Shown: positions 1 to 11,004, counted from the first letter of the stretch. The stretch: DNA of 64,000 nucleotides from Leishmania martiniquensis (GCF_017916325.1 NC_090137.1:124001-188000); one strand, 5' to 3'. Notes: a model not told the origin generated them from the letters alone. Numbers and translations are program-made.

Positions 1-2443
1 TGTGCCAAGGAAGGTGGCAGCACGCGGTGCGTGGGTTCAAAACGCGATGCCGATGACCCTCCCCAAGTGGCAGGCGCGCGGTTGACGGCAGATAAAGGGA
101 AAAGGGTACAGGAGTTGAATCGTCACGGTCTGCCTCTACAAAGGAAGTGCGAGCGCACGAAGAGAGCGAGGAAGAAGCGGCGGTGTGGTCACGCACGTGG
201 TGTGATGACAGTGAATGCCAAAGAGGGGTGAAAGAGGAAAGGCGAGGCGGAGAACACATTTAGCGTAATACCTGAAAGAGGAGGGGAGAGAGAGAGAGTC
301 TGTGTATGCGGGCTTGTTTCTGTCTCATGAAATCATGAATGGATGTGCTTCGCTGCGCGACGTGTATAAGCTTGCTTTGCACTTGTGTCACCGGGGCTGC
401 CGCGCTGGCGCCTGCGCACAGCGCGACAGCGACAGAGAGAGAGGGAGGGGAAGTAGAGAGCTGGTGCGCGCTGCGTCGCAGAAAGACGACGTGCATGTGT
501 TGTGAAAGCGACACGATAACCGGTGGAAGTTGAGGAAGGGCAGGCGCAGAAAAAAGAGATGGAGGAAAGCATAGAAAGCAGGGAAGAGAGGGAAAGTGCG
601 GCCATAATGCCTCTGCGCCATGGGGTAGAGGAGCGAGGCGGCCTCTGCTGTGACGCCTCAAAAGAGTGCGCCTTGCTTGCCTCAGTGCCCTCCCCGGCTT
701 GCCCACCTCATGCGAGCGCCGCGCTTTGCATTCGCAGGCAGCGGCAGGCCACGCCCCATCAGGCATGCGCCTCGAAAAAAGAGTGACAGAGGCACACTTG
801 GGTGAATGAGAGAAAGAGATCGAAGCCAAGGGACACGAGCGATATATATATATGTATACACTTATACACACACATATATATATATGTATACGAAACCGAT
901 TGAAAAAAGAAGAAAAAAAACGGGCGACATCCAGAAGCAGTTCCCCTGTGCGAGAGGTCACATGAGCCGGTGAATGCGGTAGCGTGTCCGTGCACCCGTT
1001 GCCCCCGCCCCACGCCCACCCTCTTCGGGGGTGGGTACTGCGGCGCACTCGCAGCGCCGCTCTTCCAAATTGGTGCCGTGCCTGTCACGCCTATTCCCCG
1101 TTTCCCTACCCCGACTGCCTTCTCCATGAACCTCCGCCCCAGCACCGGTGCGATCGGCGCCGGCACGCGACGACCTAGCCTTCGACGACCATGATACTAC
1201 TTTGCCTCACGGTGTGTTGTGCCTGTGCAGCTGTGAGAGCGCACACGTGCCTTTACCTGTCACACACATATTTCGCGATACGGCTACCAAAGCCAATACC
1301 TTTTCCGTCAGCACACCCAGACGAACCTTAATACAAAAATACCTCTGCACCTCTCTACACATCGACGCTGCATGCACGCCTCCGTCGAAATGGGCACTTC
1401 ACCATATGTACCCACGCATACACGCACACTAGCGCATCAATATATATTTATATATATTAACTCATAAATGCACCCGCGCATTCACATTTTGTCAACCGAA
1501 CGACACATGTATGTTAACGAATATGGGGAAGAGAACCAAGACAAGACAGGCACATATATATATATGCGCGTGTGTGTGAATGTTAGCGGGGCGTTAAGTC
1601 GAGGAGAGGGGAGGGGAAGAAGAATGGGCAAAATATGGGGGAGAGGGTGAGTCGCTGCGGGAGAAAAAGATCCCATTACGTAAGACTGACGAGGGGAGGA
1701 GGCAACACGACTTTCCCCAACGCGAAACCACCAAAGAGAAACAAGCAAGCAACCACAAACAGAAAAAAAAAGAGTGAGAGAGGGGAGAAGGCGGCCGTTT
1801 TCACATGTTTACCCCTCCCCCTCTCTCCCACTCCCTCCCCCTTTTTCAACTGCTGTCCACAAAGCACCGGCACCAACAACGCCCACGAAAGAGAACATAA
1901 ATCGGCTGTCGTCTTCGCTTCGTTACTCCTTCGCTGCCCAGCCCTCCCTCTGTGTGTGTGTGTCCGTCCCGCACTCCCGCTCCTCTCCACCAGAACGCTC
2001 CACTCATTCCCACCCACACCGCGCAGCAGCGCAGGCAAAGGACTGAGGGTGGCGCGCAGCATTACGTGGATGTGGGCCCTCACAGAATAATCGCCACAGC
2101 CTGTGGTGAGCCCGGCACATGCGTCGTCAGCACCGCGGCTCTCCGCCGCACGGCGACAGCCGGCTTCAGCGCGGCGCACAGCCGACGGCTGCCAGAAAGG
2201 GGGAAGACGCGCCCCCCTCTCCCTCCCGGCAAGTCTGTGGCAGCCCGCACGCCCTCCCGTGCTCGCCACGCAGTTCGCTCAGCGCGCGGCACCCACACCG
2301 CCACGCGAGGGGCCGCGTTGGAAGGCACACCCGCCCACCGCCGGCCATCACAAGCCAGCGGTGGCGCGCCCCTCCCCCCCGCGCCCTCGTCGAAGGCGCT
2401 CACCATTCGGACTGACGAAGAAGGAAAGCGGAAGAGAGCCCCC
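1..2443. other. Non-coding intergenic / 3' UTR sequence
   Basis: No credible gene is seen. This is the 3' UTR and intergenic sequence downstream of the POFUT-like gene. It holds purine-rich runs, CA/TG tracts, a TA microsatellite near 841-892, TA-rich sequence near 1440-1460 and a pyrimidine tract around 1800-1850. Open frames here (for example 260-1048 on the minus strand) translate to low-complexity Ser/Arg/Cys-rich sequence that runs through the microsatellite, and I consider them spurious. Confidence 0.7.
841..892. repeat. TA/CA microsatellite, near-palindromic
   Basis: Two (AT)n blocks, each followed by GTATAC, are separated by an ACACACAC stretch. The two halves are repeats of each other, and the TA parts could extrude as a cruciform. 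It lies in the non-coding region. Confidence 0.85.
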
Positions 2444-4948
2444 TCAGAAAACGCCCTTGTAAAACGTCTCCTGATACCCGGCCAGCACGCCATGGTTGGC
2501 AAGCCCACGGCCCCAACGGCGCAGCATCACGTTCGTCGCCACAGACGAGATGATGTTGCCGCGGAACACCGCCATGTTTGTTAGCATGATGTAGTCGAAC
2601 GACATGGCTTGCATCTCCTGCAGGCCGGGTTCGTACAAGATGCCCACCAACGCCTCCCTCAGTGCCCTATCGTAATCCGGCGAACGTCTGCTCGCCCTCA
2701 CCTGCGCAACTGCCGTCCGCTGCGCAGCATTGTAAAGCGCTCGAAAGCTGGTGTCGATGCGGCGGTCGTACGACGCCACGTAACGGTCCGGGTACCGCGT
2801 GACGGTGCCGTTGCGGGGCCTTGCGACAGCGTCCGCGCTCAGCATCTGCAGCGCCCTCTCCAGCTTCTCCGCCATCGGCCCACTCTGGTCGTCGTACGCA
2901 ACGTAGCTCGTCGGCACACACTTGCGCCCAGAGGCGTCCGACACGTTTGTCCAGAGCCACTGCGCGTACTGCCGGTACAGCTCCGCCACAGACCCCACCG
3001 TCCACGAGCAGTCGAGCTCAATGCTCGTCACCGTCGAGTGCCTGCCAGCCCAGCTCGGGTCCGTGCGGTCAAGCGCATACGTGCCGGGCCTCAGCGCGAA
3101 GTTCGTGTACCCGAGGTCCATGGCCTCCCGGCGACATGTACCCTCACGCCGCCGCACGTGTATCCCAACCACGCCCTTGAAGTTCTCAGGCCGCAGCGTG
3201 TCACGCAACACAAGCCTCTCAGCACCACCCGCGGCCGCACCCTCCGTCGGCCACGCAAGCGCTTCGGCATTGTCCGAGTACACCCGATCCGCCTCCGCAG
3301 ACACGTGCGCCGACGGGCGCAGCAGACCGAACAGCCACGTCGCCTCCTCCAGCTGCGGGTGAAAAAAAAAGGCCATCTCGCCGGATATCACGCCCATCCG
3401 CACCTGCACTGCCTCACCTCCCGCGGCGTCGCTCACGTGATCACCGCCAAGCAGCTCAAGCATGCGCGCAGCGTATATCTGCATGCGGTCCCAGCGGCTG
3501 TACAGCCTAGCTTCGGTGTGGCTGCCAAACACGTCAGCCACCGTCAGCTCACCTACAGACTCGCAGAACAGCACCGAGGTAGGGCGGTGGTCCGCCACCG
3601 AGAGCACCGGAGGAGAGAAGGTCCTCGTGTCAGCGAGCCAGCCGTCGAGGTTGTACTCGCGCACTCCGCTGCGCACCGGTGGCAACTTCCACCAAAATGA
3701 GCTCCTGCGCTGCGTCGGCCTTCGGCGGCTGAGAGGCGCATCCGCGTTGCCGTTGTAGTCAAAGCGGCGCAGGTCCAGCACAGCGCCCAGCGCCTGCAGC
3801 TGCGCAAAGATCGGCTTCACCTCGTCGTTCGTCACGAAGCAGTACCGTCCCTCGCGCCGGATAGCGTTGAACCCATACAGCTTCGACGCATCGTAACGCA
3901 CGAACGGAGCGTAAGATTCCGGCACAAAGGTGGGCAGCACGTACGTGCGGTTGGACGCACGCGCAAAGGCGAGGCCGTGCAGGATCTCCTGCAGCTGGTT
4001 GTGCTGCCGGCCAAAGCACCCAACGAACACGGAGAGGAAGTACGTCGCGCACCGCAGCTCGAACGCGCCCGGCACAGTCGACGTCGCGTCAGGGCCAAAC
4101 CGCAGCACAATCGCGCTGCCGTCGCTCGTCAGCTCCACCGCCACGGGCGGTGCAACGTCCCGGTCAACGTCCGTGTCACGCACAGCGGCAGTCCCGACGT
4201 ACGGCAGCGCGCGGCCCCCGGGCAGCGGCCACGACGGCATGCGCGGAAAGCGCACCTGCACCCGCGCATGCCCCGCATGCACCGGGCGCATCTCCGCCAG
4301 GAACGCAGGGCACGCGCTGCTGCCGCCGCTCATGTGGCCCACAATCGAGGGCACCGTCACACGCACGCACGACGCGTTCACAGCCTCCTCGCGGGTGGCG
4401 GCCGCACGCAGCAGCCCTACGTGGTGCAGGCGCGCCACGCACTCCTCCACGGACGCCAGCACAGCCTCGCCTGCAGGCGACACATCGCGGCACACCAAAG
4501 TCGTCACGTCGCGAGGCAGCCTCGCATCCGCCGCAGCAACAGCACCGCCCTCTGCGCCGGCGTGCGCGTACACCACGCCGCTGGTGCACAGGGCGCACAC
4601 CCGATCCGAAGCACCCACGCGGATAGGCGGGAGCGCTTGCTCGCCAACGGGTAGCTCCGGGTAGGATGCGGGCGGACGGTCGGTCACGTTAACGGGTGGA
4701 GGAGGGGAACGAGCGTCAATGCTGAAGAGACCGCTTGCTTTCGTCAGTGGAAGTGTACTGATCAGAACGAGCAGGAGAAAGTTCGCCGTAGTGAAATAGA
4801 GGCGCTGACGCCACGTGGAAGAAAAGCTGCTCGTCAACGGCGGTACAGTGGCGAAGGAAGAGTGCGTTGAGTCACTCTCCTTTAGAGCTGTTCGATCTCT
4901 GGAGACTCGGGCCTTGAGGCCGAGCGACGAGACGCTGCCGCCCTCCAT
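2444..4948 (-). CDS. POFUT-like (O-fucosyltransferase fold) type II membrane glycosyltransferase
   Basis: An 834-residue protein. The open frame runs further upstream, but its first codon at 5209 is TTG. The ATG at 4948 follows a pyrimidine tract ending in CTGCAG, so I start there. A single membrane segment at about residues 50-69 follows a short cytosolic tail, as in Golgi/ER type II enzymes. The C-terminal half has the POFUT signature order: GCFGRQHNQ followed by an Ala-rich helix and NRTYVLP (about 310-340); VGIHVRRR (about 594-601), matching the donor-binding VGIHLR of POFUT1; a Cys plus helix leading to SYVAYDDQ (about 681-688); and FDYIMLTN...GNIISS near the C-terminus. These imply a GT-B enzyme using a GDP-sugar, probably GDP-fucose. 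Acceptor and true specificity are unknown. It is distinct from the GT11 FUT1 known in trypanosomatids. It lies at the downstream end of the glycosyltransferase cluster. Confidence 0.75.
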   Translation of the reverse strand: MEGGSVSSLGLKARVSRDRTALKESDSTHSSFATVPPLTSSFSSTWRQRLYFTTANFLLLVLISTLPLTKASGLFSIDARSPPPPVNVTDRPPASYPELPVGEQALPPIRVGASDRVCALCTSGVVYAHAGAEGGAVAAADARLPRDVTTLVCRDVSPAGEAVLASVEECVARLHHVGLLRAAATREEAVNASCVRVTVPSIVGHMSGGSSACPAFLAEMRPVHAGHARVQVRFPRMPSWPLPGGRALPYVGTAAVRDTDVDRDVAPPVAVELTSDGSAIVLRFGPDATSTVPGAFELRCATYFLSVFVGCFGRQHNQLQEILHGLAFARASNRTYVLPTFVPESYAPFVRYDASKLYGFNAIRREGRYCFVTNDEVKPIFAQLQALGAVLDLRRFDYNGNADAPLSRRRPTQRRSSFWWKLPPVRSGVREYNLDGWLADTRTFSPPVLSVADHRPTSVLFCESVGELTVADVFGSHTEARLYSRWDRMQIYAARMLELLGGDHVSDAAGGEAVQVRMGVISGEMAFFFHPQLEEATWLFGLLRPSAHVSAEADRVYSDNAEALAWPTEGAAAGGAERLVLRDTLRPENFKGVVGIHVRRREGTCRREAMDLGYTNFALRPGTYALDRTDPSWAGRHSTVTSIELDCSWTVGSVAELYRQYAQWLWTNVSDASGRKCVPTSYVAYDDQSGPMAEKLERALQMLSADAVARPRNGTVTRYPDRYVASYDRRIDTSFRALYNAAQRTAVAQVRASRRSPDYDRALREALVGILYEPGLQEMQAMSFDYIMLTNMAVFRGNIISSVATNVMLRRWGRGLANHGVLAGYQETFYKGVF

Positions 4949-6149
4949 CGAGAATGCGCTGCAGCAAGACAAGCAGCAGTAGGAATAGAGACGGCAAGAG
5001 GAAAGGGAGGTGCCGATGCCAGTCGGCGCGTGCCTGTCGGGTGCAGAGAGGCAGTGAGAGTGAAAAGGTAGAGGGTAAGAGGAGGACCAATGAGCGAGAA
5101 AGACGACGCGAGCACCGGACCTCCACAGTGCGTGGGCGGACGCGGCTGTGTGGGAAGCCGGTGGTAACCCCTGCCAAGCCCCCCCACTCTCCGTCGTCCA
5201 CCAGCGCAATCCTGTGCCCGTCTGACTCGGTGTACGGTGTTGGTGAACATTGTGAGCAATTTGTTTCGTTGCAGTTTTTTTTTCAGCGAGTGTCCCCCGC
5301 GTAAGCGCTCGAGAGGAAACGTGGGTTCGGGTCCGGGGGGAGGGCGAAGGAAAGCCTCTGAAAGCGGCGCCCTCCTCTCGCCTGCCCCCTCACTGTCCCG
5401 CTCGCTCAGTCCGTGCAGGGCCGAACGCCTCCTTAACCTCTCCTGTGGGGAATCTCTAATCTGCCCTAGTCTGAGCTGTCCCTCACCCTCCCCCCGCGCA
5501 GCCGGGGGGAGGGAGAGAGCACTTCCAAAGCAAGCAAGACTGTCGGCGTCGAATGCGGTCGGTCCCCCTCCCCTGCCCACGCATATCCACCTCGATGGCG
5601 ATGCCGTGCCGAGTTCGGTGATGCCGCCGGCCACCATCCGCGGTGGCGCGCCACCGCTCTCTTCGGCAACGCTGCCGAGCGCGTTGACGTGAACGAGAGA
5701 AGCAGAGAAACAAAAAAAAAGATACGCTGTCACGCGCACGTGCCGTGTATAGAAACGTTCCTGTTGGAGCCCATTACGACAATTACGGTCGGCCGCGTTC
5801 CAAACCACCGGCACCAAGGGAAAGAGGGAAGCCCCTCTTTCTCTGACGGAAGAAGCAACATCTGTGCAGCAGACAGCCACAATCACCACCACCCCATCAC
5901 GACGTCCGCATCGGGCTCAGCTCTGTCCTGCGCGTCCCCAAGTCTCTCCTTGGCTCACTTCGTAACGCTCGGCTGATTGAAAGGCCAGGAATGCGCTTCG
6001 CTGGGAATAATGAGCGCGACAGCTGCGCATCTCTGCCTCGTCAGGGGCTCGCACCCAGTGCCCTTACGCGGGTGTAGATGCCTCGCTTCAGGGAGCGACG
6101 AAAGGGAGCGCGAACGGGGAAAGGTCCGCGCAAAAAGGCGCCCACATCT
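4949..6149. other. Intergenic region between SCG-like and POFUT-like genes
   Basis: About 1.2 kb holding the 3' UTR of the SCG-like gene and the 5' region of the POFUT-like gene. Pyrimidine and purine runs are present (for example 5490-5520 and 5700-5720). A 336-codon minus-strand frame at 4882-5892 overlaps the downstream gene in another frame, has low-complexity composition and shows no recognisable domain, so it was not called. Confidence 0.6.
4959..5010 (-). promoter_or_regulatory. Probable trans-splice acceptor region of the POFUT-like gene
   Basis: On the minus strand this is a pyrimidine-rich stretch (CCTCTTGCCGTCTCTATTCC and onward) ending in CTGCAG at 4964-4959, ten bases before the chosen ATG. 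The layout fits a spliced-leader acceptor with a very short 5' UTR. Other upstream AGs remain possible. Confidence 0.4.
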
Positions 6150-9100
6150 TCACTTGGCGGCCGGATACGCGTCCCCGTCATGCCTCGCTGTCACGTGCGG
6201 TACAATCATGAGCCCACCTGCCCTCATGGCTTGGTTGTCTGACGCCACCGTGAAGGTGATATTGTACACGGCAACGCCGTCTTCCATAAGAAAAATCTGC
6301 CCCTTCGCCTTCTCGGGGTGTGCGCGGTGCGACACCCTCGGCACCGGCTTCAACGCGTCCCAGACGAGTTCCCGCGATGCGTTCACGTTTGTGCGTATCC
6401 GCTGTGCCGCAGGCTGCTGCACCGCCTCCCCCGGCACCTCCGCCTCCGCTGGCGTGACGTCACTGCTCGCCCGATGCTCCTCCATGAAGTAGTGATGGTA
6501 GAGGTAGTGCATGTCTGCCGGGGTGCAGTGGTGCATTACCACTGACGCCCACGTGACGGTGCCGCCGACCTCACGGTGCAGTTCGTGGAAGCGGGAAGCG
6601 CCTTCCTCCACATATGTGATACGCTGAGTTGGACAGAGCTGCGTGGCACGCACCTGTCGGTCGTGCAGGGCTCGCCCAATGAGGCGATCCTCCTCGGTCA
6701 TCGCGATGTCGGCGTAGACGTCGGCAAAGATGGGGTTGAAGTCCAGCATGGCGAACAGCGCCACATCTCGCAGTCCACCGGTTCCGTAGGCTTCTTGCGG
6801 AGGCTCCAGCACGATGCGCGCCACCTTTCGAGTCATCACGTAGTGCATCCCTTGAAAATATGGCCCGCCCCTCGGCGTCGCCCCAAGCAGGCCCCAATAC
6901 ACACATTCGCCCTCTGGTGATCGTGGCGGCCGCAGCTGAGAGGTGTCGATGCGCGGCACATCGGTGAGGAGCACATCACCACCACCACCAGCACCTTTGA
7001 ACGCCTCCACGGCAGCCGGCGCCCTTCCGGGGTCCCCACCCACGCCCGCCACGAGGTCGGGGTGCTGCTGAGCACTCAAGACGAGGGCGAAGTCCCTCAC
7101 CATCTGCGGCACTTTTATGTATGTGCAGTCGTCCGCCTTCGCAATGAACGGCACCGTCGGAAACGCGTGGTACGCGTACTCCAGCCACAGCACCGTCTTC
7201 TGGGACATCCCCACCTCCTTCGCCACCCCCCCGCTCTCGCCGGCCCCCTCCTTCGACGCCATAGCCGGTCTGCGGTCCGTCAGCGTATCAAGCCACAGCG
7301 CGTTGCTGTGCTGAAGCGCCTCCAGCCAAAGATTGCTAGAGGCCTCGCATAGGAAGCGCGCCACCGCGGTGAGCGCTGGAGTGACCGGAAGCCGAAGGTA
7401 ATCGGCCAGCACCGCCAGCGGTGGGCGCGGGTTGCCGGCACCGCTGTACACCGTGGACGAAACGACGTGTGCACAGGGTGAGCTCGTGAGATCCGACGTG
7501 CGCCACTCCGGTCGAAGAGACATGCGCCGCTGGCGATAGGACCAGCTGCCAGACGCCGTGCCTCTGCTCGAGGCCGACGCGGCGAGGGCGCGGTGGAAGT
7601 TGCTTGCGTCAGTGAACTCTTGCATTGTCGGCCGATAAAACTCGGCCGCAGCAGCAGGCCCGACGTCCTCGTCTTGGCCCACCCACGTTGGGTCAGGAGT
7701 CGCTTCGTGCTCCGGTGCAGTGAAGATGTACAGTGGCAGAAGGCGTCCTGCAAAGTCGTTCTCGCGGCGCGCGACGGCGCTGTACCGAAACCACGTACTG
7801 CGTTGCGCGGCGCGCAGCTGAGCGTGGAAGACGGTGTCGGCAGAGGGGATGCCCATGACGGCGACGTAGGGCGGCGGCTTCGCGGCCCCATCGTTCGAAG
7901 AGATGCGGGTGTGCTGCAGCCAGCGCCAGCGAGGGAGCTCGGCAGCCACGTCGACGTCGTCAGTCACGCTGCGCATAGCGAACAGCATTGGGCCGATCCT
8001 GCCCAAGGGCGCGCCTGTGTTGGCGAACACCGCGTACGGACCGCCTTTCGCCTTGAGGAATTCCTCATAGGCCGCTGTCGAAGGCAGCGCAGCCGTCGCA
8101 TCCTGAGAGTCGATGGCAACGGCAGCAGCAGCACCAGCACCACCGTCGGCTGTGTGGTTGTGTCTCGGCTTCTGTGGTGCCTGCCACTCTGCTAGTAGCC
8201 GCTCCTTGTCCTCGCGGTACATGCGTTCCAACCCATCGACGGCTCGCTGCACCGCGATCGCGTACATTTCGTTGTCAAGGCAATCCTCGCAGCTCGCCGG
8301 CACGACCCGCAGCGTCCACGACGGGAGCTGTATCCACTTGACCTTCTCCGAGTGCCTCAGGCGCATGCGCCGCGGCGCGTTCTCGTGCTGGACAAGGACG
8401 GACAGCGTGCTATTCCACTCCGGCACCTGTGGCTGGCGCAGCAGGCGCGCGACCGAGCCGGCGAGGCCGACGAGCACAAGTGTAAGGCACACCATGAAAG
8501 AGAGAAGAAACACCCGCAGCCTCAGACGCCATTTTCGCCGCCGACCAGGGGCCCTCTCCAACTCTGCCCCTTCGAGCTTCCGCCTCAAGCAGCACCATAG
8601 CCACCTGCCGCACGACAGTGGAGTGCGGCCCATCTGCAGCCACATTCGCGCGCCCCTCTCCTGCCACCAGCCGCCCATGGGACCGTGCAGGTTGCTTCCC
8701 CTGGCGGCGATTGGCGGGGCAGCCGCTACCGCCGACAGCCGGGACGACGAGAACGTCGAAACGAGGCATGCACCGTTTTCTTCAAAGACAACCTTGTCAC
8801 GTCGCTGAGGCAGCGAGCTTCCTTCGCAGGTAGAAGCTCCGACAGACGTAGAGCGCGCATCCCACCGGCAGCGAGTGCCTCCATGAGCCCCCAGTGTGTG
8901 CCCCGATGCTGGTGCGTGAAGGGACGATGTTGTCTTCGTCGGCATAACCATTGGAGGCAGCGGCGGCGGCAGGTGAAACAGTGGTAATGCGTTCACGATG
9001 GATGCAGGGAGACTCCTCTCGATGTGGCCAGATGAGTGGTGCGAGAAAAAGCTTCTCAGCCCGCCTCGGTCGGGTCTCCCGGCTTCCATGGCCCTATTGG

Positions 9101-9254
9101 CCATTACGCCACTCGTCGGAGCACGGCCAGCCAGCCTTATGCTATCCTTGCCTGCCGTGGCAGTGTTGCGTCCAGCATCGCCCGCTCCGTGTCGGCTCAG
9201 CGCAGCAGCTGAGCTCCTAAGATGGCCTTGCTCCAGAAGCTCTCCATCTGACAT
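6150..9254 (-). CDS. Phosphoglycan beta-1,3-galactosyltransferase (SCG)-like protein, GT31-type
   Basis: A 1,034-residue protein starting at the ATG at 9254; the frame further upstream opens with TTG and reads through a TA microsatellite. A long low-complexity N-terminus (about 1-240) precedes one membrane helix at about 246-268, giving type II topology. The lumenal part has the GT31/SCG layout: a QLRAAQRSTWFRYSAVA motif like the beta3GalT RxxxRxTW block, a WLEYAY helix, KADDCTYIKVPQ (D708-D709-C710) where the family has its DxD, YWGLLGATP...YFQGMHYVMTRKVA, and an acidic DIAMTEEDRLIGRAL motif. Known members add galactose side chains to lipophosphoglycan in the Leishmania Golgi, and a related role is inferred here. 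The third Asp of the metal motif is Cys, so activity is uncertain. Later ATGs, before the membrane helix, are possible starts. Confidence 0.7.
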   Translation of the reverse strand: MSDGELLEQGHLRSSAAALSRHGAGDAGRNTATAGKDSIRLAGRAPTSGVMANRAMEAGRPDRGGLRSFFSHHSSGHIERSLPASIVNALPLFHLPPPLPPMVMPTKTTSSLHAPASGHTLGAHGGTRCRWDARSTSVGASTCEGSSLPQRRDKVVFEENGACLVSTFSSSRLSAVAAAPPIAARGSNLHGPMGGWWQERGARMWLQMGRTPLSCGRWLWCCLRRKLEGAELERAPGRRRKWRLRLRVFLLSFMVCLTLVLVGLAGSVARLLRQPQVPEWNSTLSVLVQHENAPRRMRLRHSEKVKWIQLPSWTLRVVPASCEDCLDNEMYAIAVQRAVDGLERMYREDKERLLAEWQAPQKPRHNHTADGGAGAAAAVAIDSQDATAALPSTAAYEEFLKAKGGPYAVFANTGAPLGRIGPMLFAMRSVTDDVDVAAELPRWRWLQHTRISSNDGAAKPPPYVAVMGIPSADTVFHAQLRAAQRSTWFRYSAVARRENDFAGRLLPLYIFTAPEHEATPDPTWVGQDEDVGPAAAAEFYRPTMQEFTDASNFHRALAASASSRGTASGSWSYRQRRMSLRPEWRTSDLTSSPCAHVVSSTVYSGAGNPRPPLAVLADYLRLPVTPALTAVARFLCEASSNLWLEALQHSNALWLDTLTDRRPAMASKEGAGESGGVAKEVGMSQKTVLWLEYAYHAFPTVPFIAKADDCTYIKVPQMVRDFALVLSAQQHPDLVAGVGGDPGRAPAAVEAFKGAGGGGDVLLTDVPRIDTSQLRPPRSPEGECVYWGLLGATPRGGPYFQGMHYVMTRKVARIVLEPPQEAYGTGGLRDVALFAMLDFNPIFADVYADIAMTEEDRLIGRALHDRQVRATQLCPTQRITYVEEGASRFHELHREVGGTVTWASVVMHHCTPADMHYLYHHYFMEEHRASSDVTPAEAEVPGEAVQQPAAQRIRTNVNASRELVWDALKPVPRVSHRAHPEKAKGQIFLMEDGVAVYNITFTVASDNQAMRAGGLMIVPHVTARHDGDAYPAAK

Positions 9255-9441
9255 TGCACGTGCCTCGGCGAGGGACGCGCAGGTGGGCAGAGCGGGGATC
9301 GGTGGTGCCGACACGCCCAGGGCTGGGAGCCGGGGGGCGGGGAAGCACACCTGCACGTACGCACGCACGTGAAAGAAGCGCGATGTCAGCGAAGACGCAA
9401 GGGCGTCGGATGCAATACAAACGGAGGAGAACGGAGAAGCA

Positions 9442-9545
9442 CTGATCACAGCAGTGGAGCGGGATGAGGCGAGAGGAGGAGGGGGGAGGAAGGGGGGCAG
9501 CAGAGAGCAGCGCGCAAAAAGGAGAAAGGGAAAAAAAGAGAGACG
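9442..9545 (-). promoter_or_regulatory. Probable trans-splice acceptor region of the SCG-like gene
   Basis: The minus strand carries a long pyrimidine tract (T/C runs between 9545 and 9465). The first AG after it is in GTGATCAG at 9443-9442. That places the mini-exon junction about 190 bases before the chosen ATG and supports a start downstream of this point. Confidence 0.5.
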
Positions 9546-9638
9546 ACTTGAGATTACTGAGCGAGGACAATGCTCAAATATAAGCGAAGGGGGGAGGGGG
9601 AAGGGAAGGGCGCTGATCGGACGACAACGTGGGAGACA

Positions 9639-9663
9639 GATATATATATATATATAATGTATA
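9639..9663. repeat. (TA)n microsatellite
   Basis: An uninterrupted TA run followed by ATGTATAC, about 400 bases upstream of the SCG-like start and upstream of its pyrimidine tract. Confidence 0.85.
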
Positions 9664-11004
9664 CGCTGCGTGTGGGGGGGGGGTCGAGAGAGAGAGAGCG
9701 GAAGACGTCCACGTCGCACGTCAAAACACGTCGAGTGTGCGTGTATGCACACGTGTCTGCTGGACGGCACGGAGTTGCACGTTTCTAACAGAAAGGGAAG
9801 GGGGAGGGGGGGCGACTGCCTCTCGTTCGATAAGGAACACACGCGAGGGTGGAAGGGGAAAGAATGCAAAGAGAGAGAACAGAGAGCACGCGCGCATGCG
9901 CACACCGACGGCGCCGTCGCCTCCTCACTCTTTCTTCTTTCGGGGCACAAACGCTCACGGGAGTCGAGAGGAGTGCCCAATCACACCCGACCCGAGACGA
10001 AGAGGTACACTATCGAGGTATATATATATATACGCCTCTCGTGCCTCCCCTCCTCAACTTCCCAGCCCGGAGCGCCTCGCCCAGCGTCCGCACGCCAATT
10101 GTATGTGTATGCAGAGATGCTGCCACCTCCTCCTCGTCTCTTCTCCTCCCACACACACACGCTTCCCCTTGTTGCGTGCGCAGAGAAGGCCGAGAAGGTA
10201 AAGAAGCGAAGGAGTTGTGTATGGGTGTGTATGGGTGGGTGAGGGCAGGAAGTGGGAGGGGAAGTGTGTGCACGGCGGCACAAGTGACAGCGGCGGCCGC
10301 CTCTCACCGAAGGGTGCCAGCTGAGGTGGGGTATACAATGACGGCGATTATATGGCTACTTCGCGATGACGAGACGACGACGAACGGACGGGGGAAGAAA
10401 AGCGGAGCACAGCACCACGCAGAGAAGGTGAGTGCAGCGGTAACGGTGTCCCTTTCGATGTACAAATATATATATATGTGTGTGAGAGGAAGTTCTCCTG
10501 TCTCGCGCACACACCTCTTGACGGGCGGGGGAGGAGAGGCTGAGGCGCTCGTCTACGATGACCCCTTTCTGTTCAGCACGAGGAGAGGGGACGGCACGAG
10601 CGGATCAGCGATCCAGCGGGGTCACAGGGATGAGGGCAGTGCGCAGAGTGAGGAAGTGGTGCTCGGCACACTTGTCGTCCTGGTTGTCGCCGCAGTGGCA
10701 GCCGGCACTAGGGATGGGTATAGAAGAAAGGCCGTGCGCTACTGAAAAAAACAAGAGCCCGCCGACACCGAGGAGAAAGTTCGCGTACGTGCGTATATGT
10801 GCGCACGCTTATGGGAAAAAATAAGATTCGAGAGGACGGCACAACAGAAGAAGAGCAACAGTACGCAGAGCACCTGACAAATCCAAGCAGCCCAGCAGCA
10901 GCATACCGCCGTCGCATTACTCAGTGCCGCGATGAGAGCAGTGCCTCCACCGCAGCACACAGATAAAAACACAAAGAGAGAGACGGGTGAGACAGGAACG
11001 CTTG

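Larger units (their letters stand above)
9255..11004. other. Intergenic region, simple-sequence rich
   Basis: The 5' flank of the SCG-like gene merging into the distal 3' flank of the GT60 gene. It contains TA microsatellites (about 9639-9663, 10019-10032, 10467-10478), G-rich plus-strand runs near 9670-9690, and CA-rich stretches near 10150. No reading frame in it shows a recognisable domain or non-repetitive protein composition. Confidence 0.6.

Noticed and set aside
1..240. Possible tRNA or snoRNA near the window start (GGGTTCAAAAC and TGATGA-like boxes)
   Set aside because: No cloverleaf, no A/B box pair and no paired C/D boxes could be drawn.
260..1048. 262-codon minus-strand frame
   Set aside because: Opens with a non-ATG codon and includes a TA microsatellite translated as Tyr/Ile repeats; no domain.
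4882..5892. 336-codon minus-strand frame upstream of the POFUT-like gene
   Set aside because: Overlaps the start of the real gene in another frame, has no recognisable motif and is biased in composition.
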